Shown: positions 1 through 6,366, counted from the first letter of the stretch. The stretch is DNA of 7,893 nucleotides from CAJBIL01 sp049295655 (GCA_049295655.1 JBAQRB010000154.1:1-7893); one strand, 5' to 3'. The notes: generated from the sequence alone by a model not told the origin. Made by a program: numbers and translations.

Positions 1-785
1 GGGCATGGCGGCACGCCGATGGCCAGCAACGCGTCGATCAGCGCGACCGAGAATTCCTCGACGCGGCGGATTTCGCCGGCCGACAGGTCGTCGGCGTAGA
101 TGATCGCGTTGTCCTGGTCGGTCGACAGCGTCTGCTCGCTGCGCCCTTCGCTGCCGAGCACGACGAAGGCGAAGCCGGCCGGCAGATCATTGAAGCGCTG
201 CGCGCAAAGCTGGCTGATCACGCGCATCAGGATCTGGTCGTTGAGGTGCGCGATCAGGCGCACCATGTCGCGCGTGCCGATGCCGGTGCCGGCGAGGTGC
301 AGGACGAGCGCCTGGATGCGCGTGTGCTGGACCTTGAGGTCGTCCACGTTCTGCGCGCGCTCGATGTCGAGTACCAGCTGGTGCGGCGAATGCGCCTGCT
401 GACGCAGGATGTCGCTGTCGGTGATGATGCCGGTCAGCTGCCCGGCGCTGTCGACCACGCCGAGGCGGTGGATTTTCATGCGCGACATGCGGTAGAGCGC
501 TTCGTAGAGCAGGTCGTCCTCGGCGATCACCGCCAGCGGCGAATTCATGATCGCCCGGATATCGAAGCTGGCCGGGTGGGCGCCGGTCGCGACCACCTTG
601 TTGCGCAGGTCGCGGTCGGTGAAGATGCCGACCGGCTGGCCGTTCTCCATCACCACCATGCTGGAAATGTTCCTGTCGCGCATGATCTGCACGACATCGA
701 CCAGCGCATCGTCCGGCGCGCAGGTCGCGACCTGGCGCTGGCAGAAATCGCGCAGCGGACGGAAAAACTGGTTGTCATCGGCCAT
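1..785 (-). CDS. CBS-domain / DUF294 putative nucleotidyltransferase, N-terminal part (gene runs off the left edge)
   Basis: Seen: 261 codons are open on the minus strand from an ATG at 785-783, preceded by GAGG about 8 bases upstream, and the frame leaves the window at base 1. Residues ~15-70 and ~78-130 form a tandem CBS pair, each ending in a typical G(I)xT(D)xD stretch (VGIFTDRDL, TGIITDSDI). A nucleotidyltransferase-like core follows at ~150 onward, with GSEGRSEQ (211-218) and the candidate metal-binding pair D223-x-D225 in STDQDNAI. Family knowledge: CBS pairs bind adenine nucleotides, and CBS-DUF294 proteins resemble GlnD-type nucleotidyltransferases. They are thought to be cytoplasmic signalling proteins, but the reaction is not established. 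Many relatives begin with a cyclic-nucleotide-binding domain, which is absent here given this start. The C-terminal DUF294 domain lies outside the window. The gene is divergent from the aldolase gene across a 128-base spacer. Confident on family, not on function. Confidence 0.9.
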   Translation of the reverse strand, partial: MADDNQFFRPLRDFCQRQVATCAPDDALVDVVQIMRDRNISSMVVMENGQPVGIFTDRDLRNKVVATGAHPASFDIRAIMNSPLAVIAEDDLLYEALYRMSRMKIHRLGVVDSAGQLTGIITDSDILRQQAHSPHQLVLDIERAQNVDDLKVQHTRIQALVLHLAGTGIGTRDMVRLIAHLNDQILMRVISQLCAQRFNDLPAGFAFVVLGSEGRSEQTLSTDQDNAIIYADDLSAGEIRRVEEFSVALIDALLAIGVPPC

Positions 786-913
786 CTGGACTACCTCGGC
801 AAAAATAGTGTGTATGCTTCAAGGATACCGCATGACGGGCTTTCCACCGAAATCGCGGCACGGCGGAACCATTGAGCGCAAGCTGAGCCGAACCGGAAAC
901 GAGGAGAACGACC

Positions 914-1939
914 ATGACGAGCAGCGAAAATCTGCAGGCCACCATCGACGATCTGGTGCAGCCCGGGCGCGGCATCCTCGCCGCCGACGAAAGCACGCCG
1001 ACCATCGAGAAGCGCTTTCAGGCGATCGGCACGGCGTCGACCGAAGAAAACCGGCGAGCCTACCGCGCGCTGCTGCTGACGACGCCGGGACTCGGCGAGT
1101 ACATCAGCGGCGTCATCCTGTTCGAGGAAACGCTGGCCCAGAAAACGGATGCTGGCGCGCTGCTGCCGGCGGCGGCCTGGGAACAGCGGATCGTTCCGGG
1201 AATCAAGGTGGACAAGGGGAAAATCGATCTCGCCCTGAGTCCGGGCGATCTGATCACCGAGGGGCTGGACGGCCTCGCCGGACGGCTGGAGGCCTATCGC
1301 GCGCAAGGCGCCCGCTTCGCCAAATGGCGCGAAGTCTATGCCATTGCCGCGCATGCGCCGAGCGCAGCGGGTATCGCCGCCAACGCCGAGATGCTGGCGC
1401 GCTATGCCGCCGTCTGCCAGAGCGAAGGCATCGTGCCGATTGTCGAGCCGGAAGTCCTGATCGACGGCGAGCACGGCATCGAGCGCTGCGCCGAAGTGAG
1501 TGAAGCGGTTCTGCACGCGGTGTTTGACGCCCTGCACCGGCATCGCGTGGTGCTCGAACACCTGCTGCTCAAACCGAGCATGGTCGTTCCCGGCAAGATG
1601 CAGCCCAAGGCCGCGCCGGCTGCGGTTGCCGCAGCGACGCTGAAAGTCCTGCGCCGGACCGTTCCTGCCGCCGTGCCGAGCATCAACTTCCTCTCCGGCG
1701 GCCAAGGGCCGGAAGAAGCGACCGCCAACCTCAATGCGCTGAATCAGGCGGCCGGGCCGTCGCCGTGGCGGCTCAGCATCTCCTATGGCCGCGCCCTGCA
1801 GCAACCGGCGCTGCACGCCTGGGGCGGCCAGCCGGAAAACGTTCCGGCCGCGCAGCAGGCGCTGCTCAAGCGGGCCCGCCTGAACAGCCGGGCCATGCGC
1901 GGCGGCTACACGGCAGAAATGGAGCAGGAGAACGCTTGA
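914..1939 (+). CDS. Class I fructose-bisphosphate aldolase
   Basis: This cytoplasmic enzyme cleaves fructose 1,6-bisphosphate reversibly into glyceraldehyde 3-phosphate and dihydroxyacetone phosphate through a lysine Schiff base, without metal. The 341-residue length is normal for bacterial members of the animal/plant-type family (not the DhnA/FbaB type of E. coli). Visible signature blocks, aligned by family knowledge: GILAADEST with D25 (rabbit D33), PGIKVDKG with K98 (K107), FAKWR with K137 (K146), PIVEPE with E178 and E180 (E187/E189), and LLLKPSMV with Schiff-base K220 (K229). The block before K220 reads VVLEHLLLKPS, where the usual family motif has E-G, so residue 216 is His instead of Gly. 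The start is supported by GAGGAG at 901-906, seven bases before ATG. The gene ends with an acidic tail lacking the C-terminal tyrosine of vertebrate enzymes. It appears to be monocistronic, being followed by a 110-base gap and a gene with its own strong ribosome site. Confidence 0.95.
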   Translation: MTSSENLQATIDDLVQPGRGILAADESTPTIEKRFQAIGTASTEENRRAYRALLLTTPGLGEYISGVILFEETLAQKTDAGALLPAAAWEQRIVPGIKVDKGKIDLALSPGDLITEGLDGLAGRLEAYRAQGARFAKWREVYAIAAHAPSAAGIAANAEMLARYAAVCQSEGIVPIVEPEVLIDGEHGIERCAEVSEAVLHAVFDALHRHRVVLEHLLLKPSMVVPGKMQPKAAPAAVAAATLKVLRRTVPAAVPSINFLSGGQGPEEATANLNALNQAAGPSPWRLSISYGRALQQPALHAWGGQPENVPAAQQALLKRARLNSRAMRGGYTAEMEQENA

Positions 1940-2049
1940 CGCGGCGGCGGCCGGCTTCGCCGACGCCGGTCAATGGATTCGAGCGGCGCGTGCTGCGCGG
2001 CAGTGCGCGCTATACTGGATTTCCTTGGTCGATCATCAGGAGGCGTGCC

Positions 2050-2280
2050 ATGTCCTCATCCCAATTCCCCGTATCCGCCTTGTGCGAGCTGATCATCAAC
2101 GGCTGCCCCTTCGTCCGCAGTACGCCGACCGGGGACTTGGTCGCCCGCTACGTCTGGTTCGGCCCGGTCTATGTCTGGCGCTACAACAAGATGGTCGAGC
2201 TGGCGATGCAGGGCAGCAATTTGTGCTGGATGCTGCAGGCCTCGCAGGATACCGACGAGCCCGGCGCGCACCTGTACTGA
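2050..2280 (+). CDS. Small hypothetical protein, 76 residues
   Basis: I do not recognise this protein. Support for its being a gene is a perfect AGGAGG ribosome site at 2038-2043, six bases before ATG, and a TATACT hexamer at 2011-2016 that could be a -10 box, although no good -35 is visible. The frame is open further upstream, but the ribosome site fixes the start at 2050. The protein has no signal peptide and no clear membrane helix. It has an aromatic central stretch (YVWFGPVYVWRYNKMVELA, residues ~34-52) and three cysteines (in ALCEL, NGCPF and NLCWM), not arranged as a recognisable metal or heme motif. The C-terminal end is acidic (QDTDEPGAHLY). It lies between the aldolase and redoxin genes on the same strand, but 88 bases and an operator-like dyad separate it from the redoxin gene, so co-transcription with that gene is doubtful. 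Confidence 0.62.
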   Translation: MSSSQFPVSALCELIINGCPFVRSTPTGDLVARYVWFGPVYVWRYNKMVELAMQGSNLCWMLQASQDTDEPGAHLY

Positions 2281-2321
2281 GCGCCCGTGAGGCCTGCCAT
2301 GAAAGCAACCCGGGCCAAGTC

Positions 2322-2351
2322 AATAAACATTAGTATCATCTAATATTTATT
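2322..2351 (+). promoter_or_regulatory. AT-rich 12-bp inverted repeat, candidate operator of the redoxin gene
   Basis: Seen: AATAAACATTAG (2322-2333), a six-base spacer TATCAT, and CTAATATTTATT (2340-2351). The arms match at 11 of 12 positions; the mismatch is C2328 against A2345. It stands out in a GC-rich surrounding and ends 17 bases before the ATG at 2369. A -10-like hexamer such as TAATAT (2341-2346) lies inside it, so a bound protein would block transcription. Its core ATTAG-N6-CTAAT recurs upstream of the DUF302 gene (6244-6259). Dyads of this size and composition are typical of winged-helix repressors (ArsR, MarR and similar families). The identity of the regulator is inference, and no regulator gene is present in the window. 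Confidence 0.5.
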
Positions 2352-2368
2352 CTCACGAGGTGCGAGCA

Positions 2369-3196
2369 ATGGACAGGAAACAGGCGCTGGCCACGCTCCT
2401 GCTGCTGCCGGCCTTGCCGCTTCAGGCACACGAACCGCCGGGGCTGCCTCCTGCCGGGCAGGCGGCGTATCGCGAATATCAGGCTGCACCGAGCCACCGG
2501 GCCTTTGCCATCGCTCCCGGCGGGGCATGGGGATGGGCGGCGGCGGCCGGCTCGCCGGATTCGGCGCAAGACGAGGCGATCGGCGCCTGCCGGGCCGCGA
2601 CGCGCCAGAAATGCACACCCTACGCGAACGACGAGCGGCTGGTTTTCGATGAAAAATCGTGGCCCCGGCTGTGGGGGCCTTACGCGGGCGCCGCCGACGC
2701 CAGAAAAGCCGGCAGCGGGCGCGAACTCGGGCAACGCCTCGACGACATGGCCTATCGCGACGCGCAAGGCGTCGCCTCGTCACTCGGCAAGCTGCGCGGC
2801 AAAGTCGTTGTCGCGCATTTCTGGGGTTCGTGGTGCGCGCCGTGCCGCAAGGAAATGCCCGAGCTGGCCAGGCTGCACAAGGCGCTGGCGGAGCGCCGGG
2901 ATATGGCCTTCGTCGTGCTGCAGGTCCGCGAACCGTTCGCCGTCGCCAGCCGATGGGCCAACGCGCAGCGGTTGACGCTGCCCCTTGCCGACTCGGGCAG
3001 CACCGGCGAGGACGATACGCAGCTGCACCTGGCCAATGGTCGCCAGATCGCCGACCGCGAAATCGCGCGCAGCTTCCCGACCACCTACGTGCTCGACAAA
3101 CATGGCCTGGTGATTTTCTCCCATCGCGGCCCGGTCCATGACTGGCGCCAGTACGAGGCCTTCCTGCGCGACGCGGCGGAACGTTCGGGGAAATAG
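2369..3196 (+). CDS. Exported TlpA-like thioredoxin-fold protein with DUF4189-like N-terminal region
   Basis: Predicted periplasmic thiol:disulfide oxidoreductase of 275 residues. Residues 1-20 form a signal peptide (MDRK, a hydrophobic Leu-rich core, then PLQA before HEPP). Residues ~43-105 resemble DUF4189-type domains: AFAIAPGGAWGWA, DEAIGACR, then C82 and FDEKSWPRLWGPYA; C74 and C82 may pair. Residues ~125-270 form a TlpA/ResA-like domain: KLRGKVVVAHFWGSWC followed by APC gives the redox pair C156-A-P-C159, and SFPTTYVLD carries the expected cis-proline, P237. Start choice: GAGG at 2357-2360 sits eight bases before ATG 2369; an in-frame GTG at 2360 overlaps that ribosome site and is less likely. 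The gene is convergent with the cytochrome operon and shares an operator-like dyad with it. It might reduce apocytochrome CxxCH cysteines or a sulfur adduct of the octaheme system; both roles are inference. It lacks the Ccm-specific features I would expect of a true CcmG. Confidence 0.9.
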   Translation: MDRKQALATLLLLPALPLQAHEPPGLPPAGQAAYREYQAAPSHRAFAIAPGGAWGWAAAAGSPDSAQDEAIGACRAATRQKCTPYANDERLVFDEKSWPRLWGPYAGAADARKAGSGRELGQRLDDMAYRDAQGVASSLGKLRGKVVVAHFWGSWCAPCRKEMPELARLHKALAERRDMAFVVLQVREPFAVASRWANAQRLTLPLADSGSTGEDDTQLHLANGRQIADREIARSFPTTYVLDKHGLVIFSHRGPVHDWRQYEAFLRDAAERSGK

Positions 3197-3200
3197 CGGG

Positions 3201-3229
3201 AAGCGTCCGGCCAGGGCAGCCGGACGCTT
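3201..3229. terminator. Hairpin between convergent genes, likely bidirectional terminator
   Basis: A perfect 11-bp inverted repeat, AAGCGTCCGGC (3201-3211) and GCCGGACGCTT (3219-3229), encloses a seven-base loop. It begins four bases after the redoxin stop codon and lies 12 bases beyond the cytochrome b stop codon (3242-3244) on the other strand. AA/TT at the stem base gives a minimal U run in both directions, but there is no long T-tract, so termination efficiency is uncertain. Position and symmetry fit a terminator shared by both convergent transcripts. Confidence 0.65.
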
Positions 3230-3241
3230 GCAGCACCCCGC

Positions 3242-3874
3242 TCAGCCTTTGCCGGCCGGGCTTTCTTCGACTTCGGCTTCTTCCCAGCCGGTGATCATCG
3301 TCCGGATGTGGGCCAGCGGCGTATGGCCGGTGGTGGTGAGATAGACATGGACGATGAAGAAGGTGAGCATCATGAAGGCGCCGGCCGTGTGCGTCAGGGC
3401 GACCGCCTCGAGCGACAGCATGCCGTCAAGACCGAAATCCTTCCAGTAGGCATAGAAGAGATAGATGAATCCCGAGCCCCAGATGAGCGGCGAGACCATC
3501 GCCAGCAGGGTCACGTAAGCCAGCCGTTGCAAGGGGTTGTGCTTTTTGACGGCGGTCTTGTGGAAGGGATGCGGCGCGCCGACGAAAATCCCGTAAGCGT
3601 AATAGCGCGCCATGGCGACCACCCTGTTGAGCGTCGGGATGTACTGGCGCCACTCGCCGGTGGTGAATTGCCAGAAGATCGTGAAGGCCCACAGCGTCAG
3701 CAAGGCCCAGGCCGACAGCGTGTGATACTCGACCGCGCGCTGGAAACCGAAGTTGGCGAAGGCACCGTGGATCTCGAAGCCGGTCAGCAGCATGAAGATG
3801 ACCAGCACGGCCTGCGACCAGTGCCAGAAACGCTCATAACGCTTGTAGAGGTAGATGCGGGCAGCTGCGTTCAT
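3242..3874 (-). CDS. Membrane b-type cytochrome (Ni,Fe-hydrogenase / cytochrome b561-like), partner of the octaheme cytochrome
   Basis: A 210-residue integral membrane protein with four predicted helices (about 20-36, 52-70, 118-141 and 158-181). It is of the diheme b type that links quinones to periplasmic redox enzymes. Candidate heme-ligand histidines in or near the helices are H18 (RFWHW), H51 (VEYHTLS), H162 (LTHTAG) and H176 (FIVHVYL), the pattern of this superfamily. The loop at residues 84-117 is unusually His- and basic-rich (APHPFHKTAVKKHNP). The acidic C-terminal tail has no recognisable domain. The gene starts four bases after the stop codon of the octaheme gene, so translation is probably coupled; AAGGGA, eight bases before the ATG, can serve as ribosome site. 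Inferred role: passes electrons between the quinone pool and the octaheme protein in the periplasm. Family assignment is firm; the exact subfamily (thiosulfate-reductase or hydrogenase cytochrome b-like) is not. Confidence 0.92.
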   Translation of the reverse strand: MNAAARIYLYKRYERFWHWSQAVLVIFMLLTGFEIHGAFANFGFQRAVEYHTLSAWALLTLWAFTIFWQFTTGEWRQYIPTLNRVVAMARYYAYGIFVGAPHPFHKTAVKKHNPLQRLAYVTLLAMVSPLIWGSGFIYLFYAYWKDFGLDGMLSLEAVALTHTAGAFMMLTFFIVHVYLTTTGHTPLAHIRTMITGWEEAEVEESPAGKG

Positions 3875-3878
3875 GGCC

Positions 3879-5576
3879 TTATCCCTTGCGTTTGCGGTTG
3901 AGGAAGATGCGTGCGCCGCCGTGGATCAGCACGCCGAGCAGAGCGAGCAGGACGACCGCCCAGCCGATGCCGTCGAGCAGGCGGCTGCGGTCCTGGCCCG
4001 GCAGGTAGATGCCGGGGATGCCCTGCAGGCGGCCCTTCTCGGCGTGGCACTGCGCGCAGCCCACGGCATCCGCCTTCGGTGCGACCATGTGGGTGATCGG
4101 CCAGCTCATTTCGGTGCTGACGAAGCCGAACTTGCCGCTGTAGGGCAAACCGGCAGTCTTCATGCCGGTGTCGATGGCTTTTTGCCAATCGTAGTTTTTC
4201 CACAGCGCCGTCTCGTCTTCGCCGGCCGTATGGACGACGAGCAGGATGTTGTTCTCCGAATCGTAAGCCTGCTTGCCGCGATGGATCTTGAACGGCCAGA
4301 TGCGCGAATCCTTTTCTCCGGCAGAACCTTCAGGACGGTTGATTTCGACGGTCTTGCCCGGATCGATCTTCTCGCCCTTGGCCGTGTAGCTGACGTGCCC
4401 GTTGAACCAGCGGTACTCGGGGATCAGGTACGAATCCCATTCGAAGTTGCCCTTCTTCGAGTCGAACGCCCGGTGGCCGGCGCTATCCTTGGTGGTGAAG
4501 GGCTTGCCGTCCTTGCCCATCCGGGTCGCCGTCGACCAGTCCCAGGATTTTTCGGTGCCGACCGTATTGCGCGCCATTTCGGCGATGTGGCAGGTCTGGC
4601 AGGCGAGCTTGTTGCTGTGCGTATTGAGGCGATCGGCGTGAAGAATGCTCTCCTTGTGCGGCTTGTCGCCGTGGCACGACTGGCAGGCAGCCGGCGCCGC
4701 ATCGGGCTTGCCGCGGGTGTGCGCCGGCCCGGTCAGCGCGGCGCTCATTTCGTAGCGGCTGCCGGCGACCTGGTGCCCCGAGGTGACGTGGCAGGTCGAA
4801 CAGGTGAAGTTCAGGCCCTTGGCGTCCATGTGCACGTCGAGGTATTTGCCCGGATTCTTCAGCGAGCTGTCGAGGTCGCCGTGCTTGGTGCCATCGCCGC
4901 CCGCACCGTAGAAATGGCAGGCGCCGCAGTTGCTGCGCGTCGGCAAGGCGACCTTCTGCGCGACCTTCTGCAAATCGACCGGATCGACGAACTTGCCCGA
5001 GCCATGTGGGAATTCCCTGCGCTCGTAGACCGGATGGCCGGCGTCGCCCGGCAGCTTGCGATAGGTCGTCGTGCTGTCGTGGCAGATCAGGCAGTCGACG
5101 TTTTCCTCGGCCTTGAAGTCGAACTTCGCATCCTTCCAGCCGTAACCGGCGTGGCAGGCCATGCAGTCCTTCTCGTTGGAAATGGTCGTCGTGCAGTAGT
5201 TGTTGATCACGTTTTTCTTGCCAAGCTTCTGGCCGGTCTTCGGATCGGTGTATTCCCACGTCCAGTGCTTGGTGTGCTGCACCTGCTTGGCCGCTTCGGT
5301 ATGGCAGCCCAGGCAGGCCTTGGTGACCTCCGGCCCGGAAACGAACGGTTTCTGCAACTCCTTGAGCTTGGTGTGATCGACCGTGCTTTTGCCGCCCTGC
5401 AGGACCTTTGCCGCGGCCGTCGCCATCGTCGGCGAGATGGGTGGTGAGGCGGGTGCCGAGGCGGCCGGAGCCGGCGGTGCAGCCGGGATCGCTGGCAGCG
5501 GATTTCCCCAGGCGGCGCTCCAGGCAAATGCGGCGACGAGCAGACCGCTGGCCAGCCAGATTTTCTTTGGATTCAT
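3879..5576 (-). CDS. Octaheme c-type cytochrome, tetrathionate reductase (OTR) family, membrane-anchored
   Basis: A 565-residue multiheme cytochrome with exactly eight CxxCH motifs, starting at C88, C138, C162, C217, C259, C298, C326 and C507. Residues 1-24 form a signal peptide (basic start, hydrophobic core, A-W-G before NPLP). A Pro/Ala-rich linker (25-50) follows, then the heme domain. Residues 537-558 form a C-terminal membrane helix containing H552, ending in a basic tail (NRKRKG) that should stay in the cytoplasm. The ~180-residue stretch without hemes between hemes 7 and 8, and the INNYC motif (free C128) just before heme 2, match Shewanella OTR as I remember it, where an Asn and a Cys lie near the Lys-ligated active heme. 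OTR reduces tetrathionate, nitrite and hydroxylamine in vitro; the physiological substrate is unsettled. Start: AAGGA (5588-5584) is seven bases before ATG 5576; ATGs at 5579 and 5591 are in frame. It is the middle gene of a three-gene operon. Confidence 0.93.
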   Translation of the reverse strand: MNPKKIWLASGLLVAAFAWSAAWGNPLPAIPAAPPAPAASAPASPPISPTMATAAAKVLQGGKSTVDHTKLKELQKPFVSGPEVTKACLGCHTEAAKQVQHTKHWTWEYTDPKTGQKLGKKNVINNYCTTTISNEKDCMACHAGYGWKDAKFDFKAEENVDCLICHDSTTTYRKLPGDAGHPVYERREFPHGSGKFVDPVDLQKVAQKVALPTRSNCGACHFYGAGGDGTKHGDLDSSLKNPGKYLDVHMDAKGLNFTCSTCHVTSGHQVAGSRYEMSAALTGPAHTRGKPDAAPAACQSCHGDKPHKESILHADRLNTHSNKLACQTCHIAEMARNTVGTEKSWDWSTATRMGKDGKPFTTKDSAGHRAFDSKKGNFEWDSYLIPEYRWFNGHVSYTAKGEKIDPGKTVEINRPEGSAGEKDSRIWPFKIHRGKQAYDSENNILLVVHTAGEDETALWKNYDWQKAIDTGMKTAGLPYSGKFGFVSTEMSWPITHMVAPKADAVGCAQCHAEKGRLQGIPGIYLPGQDRSRLLDGIGWAVVLLALLGVLIHGGARIFLNRKRKG

Positions 5577-5602
5577 CATGGTTTCCTTCATGATCGCCGC
5601 GC

Positions 5603-6148
5603 TCAGCAGCCTTCGGCCGCGGCCGCACCGCTGCCGCCCTGCCCGGCCGGCTTCGGAACGATCAGTGCGGGCGCCGGCTTGCTCGGGTCCATCACGAGAA
5701 ACTTCTTCTGATCGACCACCACCTTCGCCATGACGTCGCCGACCATCGGGCCGAACAGGCGACCGATCATGCCGGCGTTGAGAATGCCGATATAGACCTT
5801 GCCGTCGCTTTTCTTGTAGACCGAGATCTTGCAGGGCATCAGCAGGGAGAGGAAACGCACGCGGTCTTCCTTGAGGATGGGGCCGGAGTAAATCGGGCTG
5901 CAGGCTTCGATGAGCAGGACCGGCAGGACGTTGCCGCCTTCCGCCTCGATCGGCTTGGCCGGATTGCGCAGGCCGGAGATCGACCAGCCATTGCCAGCCG
6001 CCTGGATGTTCTGCTGGATGCGCGCCGTCGTTTCCTCGACGGTAAATGGACTGACCTGCTCCGAGAACATCAGACTCCCCAAACTGTTCCAGCCAAGCCC
6101 TACGGTCAGTACGATTCCCGCCAGAAAGCTGCCAATTATCTTCAGCAT
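5603..6148 (-). CDS. Membrane-anchored DUF302 protein, first gene of the octaheme operon
   Basis: A 181-residue protein. Residues 3-24 form an N-terminal hydrophobic helix (anchor or uncleaved signal), placing the rest in the periplasm. Residues ~30-150 are a DUF302 domain, shown by FTVEETTARIQQNI near its start, IEACSP (C83), the hallmark LMPCKISVYKKSDGKV (C106) and the GPMVGDVM helix. The function of DUF302 is unknown. The tail after residue 155 is Pro-rich, then Gly/Ala-rich, and the very last residue is Cys181. The start ATG at 6148 has a purine-rich ribosome site (GGGGAGGGGA) just upstream. The octaheme gene begins 26 bases after this stop codon, so the two are almost certainly co-transcribed. 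The operator-like dyad at 6244-6259 lies about 95 bases upstream. Role inferred from context: assembly, heme or sulfur-handling accessory of the octaheme protein. Confidence 0.9.
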   Translation of the reverse strand: MLKIIGSFLAGIVLTVGLGWNSLGSLMFSEQVSPFTVEETTARIQQNIQAAGNGWSISGLRNPAKPIEAEGGNVLPVLLIEACSPIYSGPILKEDRVRFLSLLMPCKISVYKKSDGKVYIGILNAGMIGRLFGPMVGDVMAKVVVDQKKFLVMDPSKPAPALIVPKPAGQGGSGAAAAEGC

Positions 6149-6243
6149 GCCTGTTCCCCTCCCCGTGAATTTCAGAAATAACCAATGCCAGCCTGCGCCG
6201 CCCCGGCGCTTACGTTTTCAGCAATCGGTTTCTTTTTGCGTAA

Positions 6244-6259
6244 ATAAGAATACTCTAAT
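6244..6259. promoter_or_regulatory. Second copy of the operator-like dyad, upstream of the DUF302-octaheme-cytochrome b operon
   Basis: Plus-strand reading is ATAAG, six bases (AATACT), CTAAT. It matches the core of the dyad before the redoxin gene (ATTAG-N6-CTAAT) at 12 of 16 positions, with identical spacing. As a palindrome it is imperfect (one mismatch in five between the arms). On the minus strand it contains TATTCT, a possible -10 box, though no convincing -35 is visible. Inferred to be a binding site for a transcription factor that also acts at 2322-2351. The AT-rich setting makes a chance match possible, hence the low confidence. Confidence 0.4.
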
Positions 6260-6366
6260 TTTCTTAATTGCGGTTTGATCGCGCTGATTTTATTGCTGGC
6301 CTGAATTTTTTGCCGCCGCGAATGGCCCCGGCAAGTACGCGGCGCATTCCGGCTACGCCAGAGTCT

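Noticed and set aside
246..875. Plus-strand open frame of 209 codons
   Set aside because: It is antisense to the CBS/DUF294 gene and rich in Asp/His/Val/Arg, as expected of a shadow.
791..1816. Minus-strand open frame of 341 codons
   Set aside because: It is antisense to the aldolase gene, with no ribosome site or family resemblance.
1951..1969. GC hairpin (CCGGC with GCCGG) after the aldolase stop codon
   Set aside because: The 5-bp stem has competing folds and no T-tract follows. It may be a weak terminator, but it is not distinguishable from GC-rich background.
2291..2316. Short inverted repeat (GGCCTG with CGGGCC) after the small gene
   Set aside because: There are only six pairs including a G-U, with a 14-base loop and no T-tract, so it is too weak to call a terminator.
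2360..2368. GTG start nine bases upstream for the redoxin
   Set aside because: The GTG overlaps the GAGG ribosome site that serves the ATG at 2369, and the signal peptide starts naturally at that ATG.
3855..5447. Plus-strand open frame of 530 codons
   Set aside because: It lies entirely opposite the octaheme and cytochrome b genes, whose families are certain. Its Ala/Arg/Val/Asp-rich composition is the usual antisense shadow of GC-rich coding DNA.
5577..6185. Upstream continuation of the octaheme reading frame through the DUF302 gene
   Set aside because: The frame happens to stay open, but the DUF302 protein is real in another frame. The octaheme protein has its own ribosome site and signal peptide at 5591-5576.
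6275..6288. Possible FNR/Anr box (TTGAT-N4-CTGAT) upstream of the octaheme operon
   Set aside because: Only the left half-site matches. The right half shares two of five bases with ATCAA, so this is not convincing despite the tempting anaerobic context.
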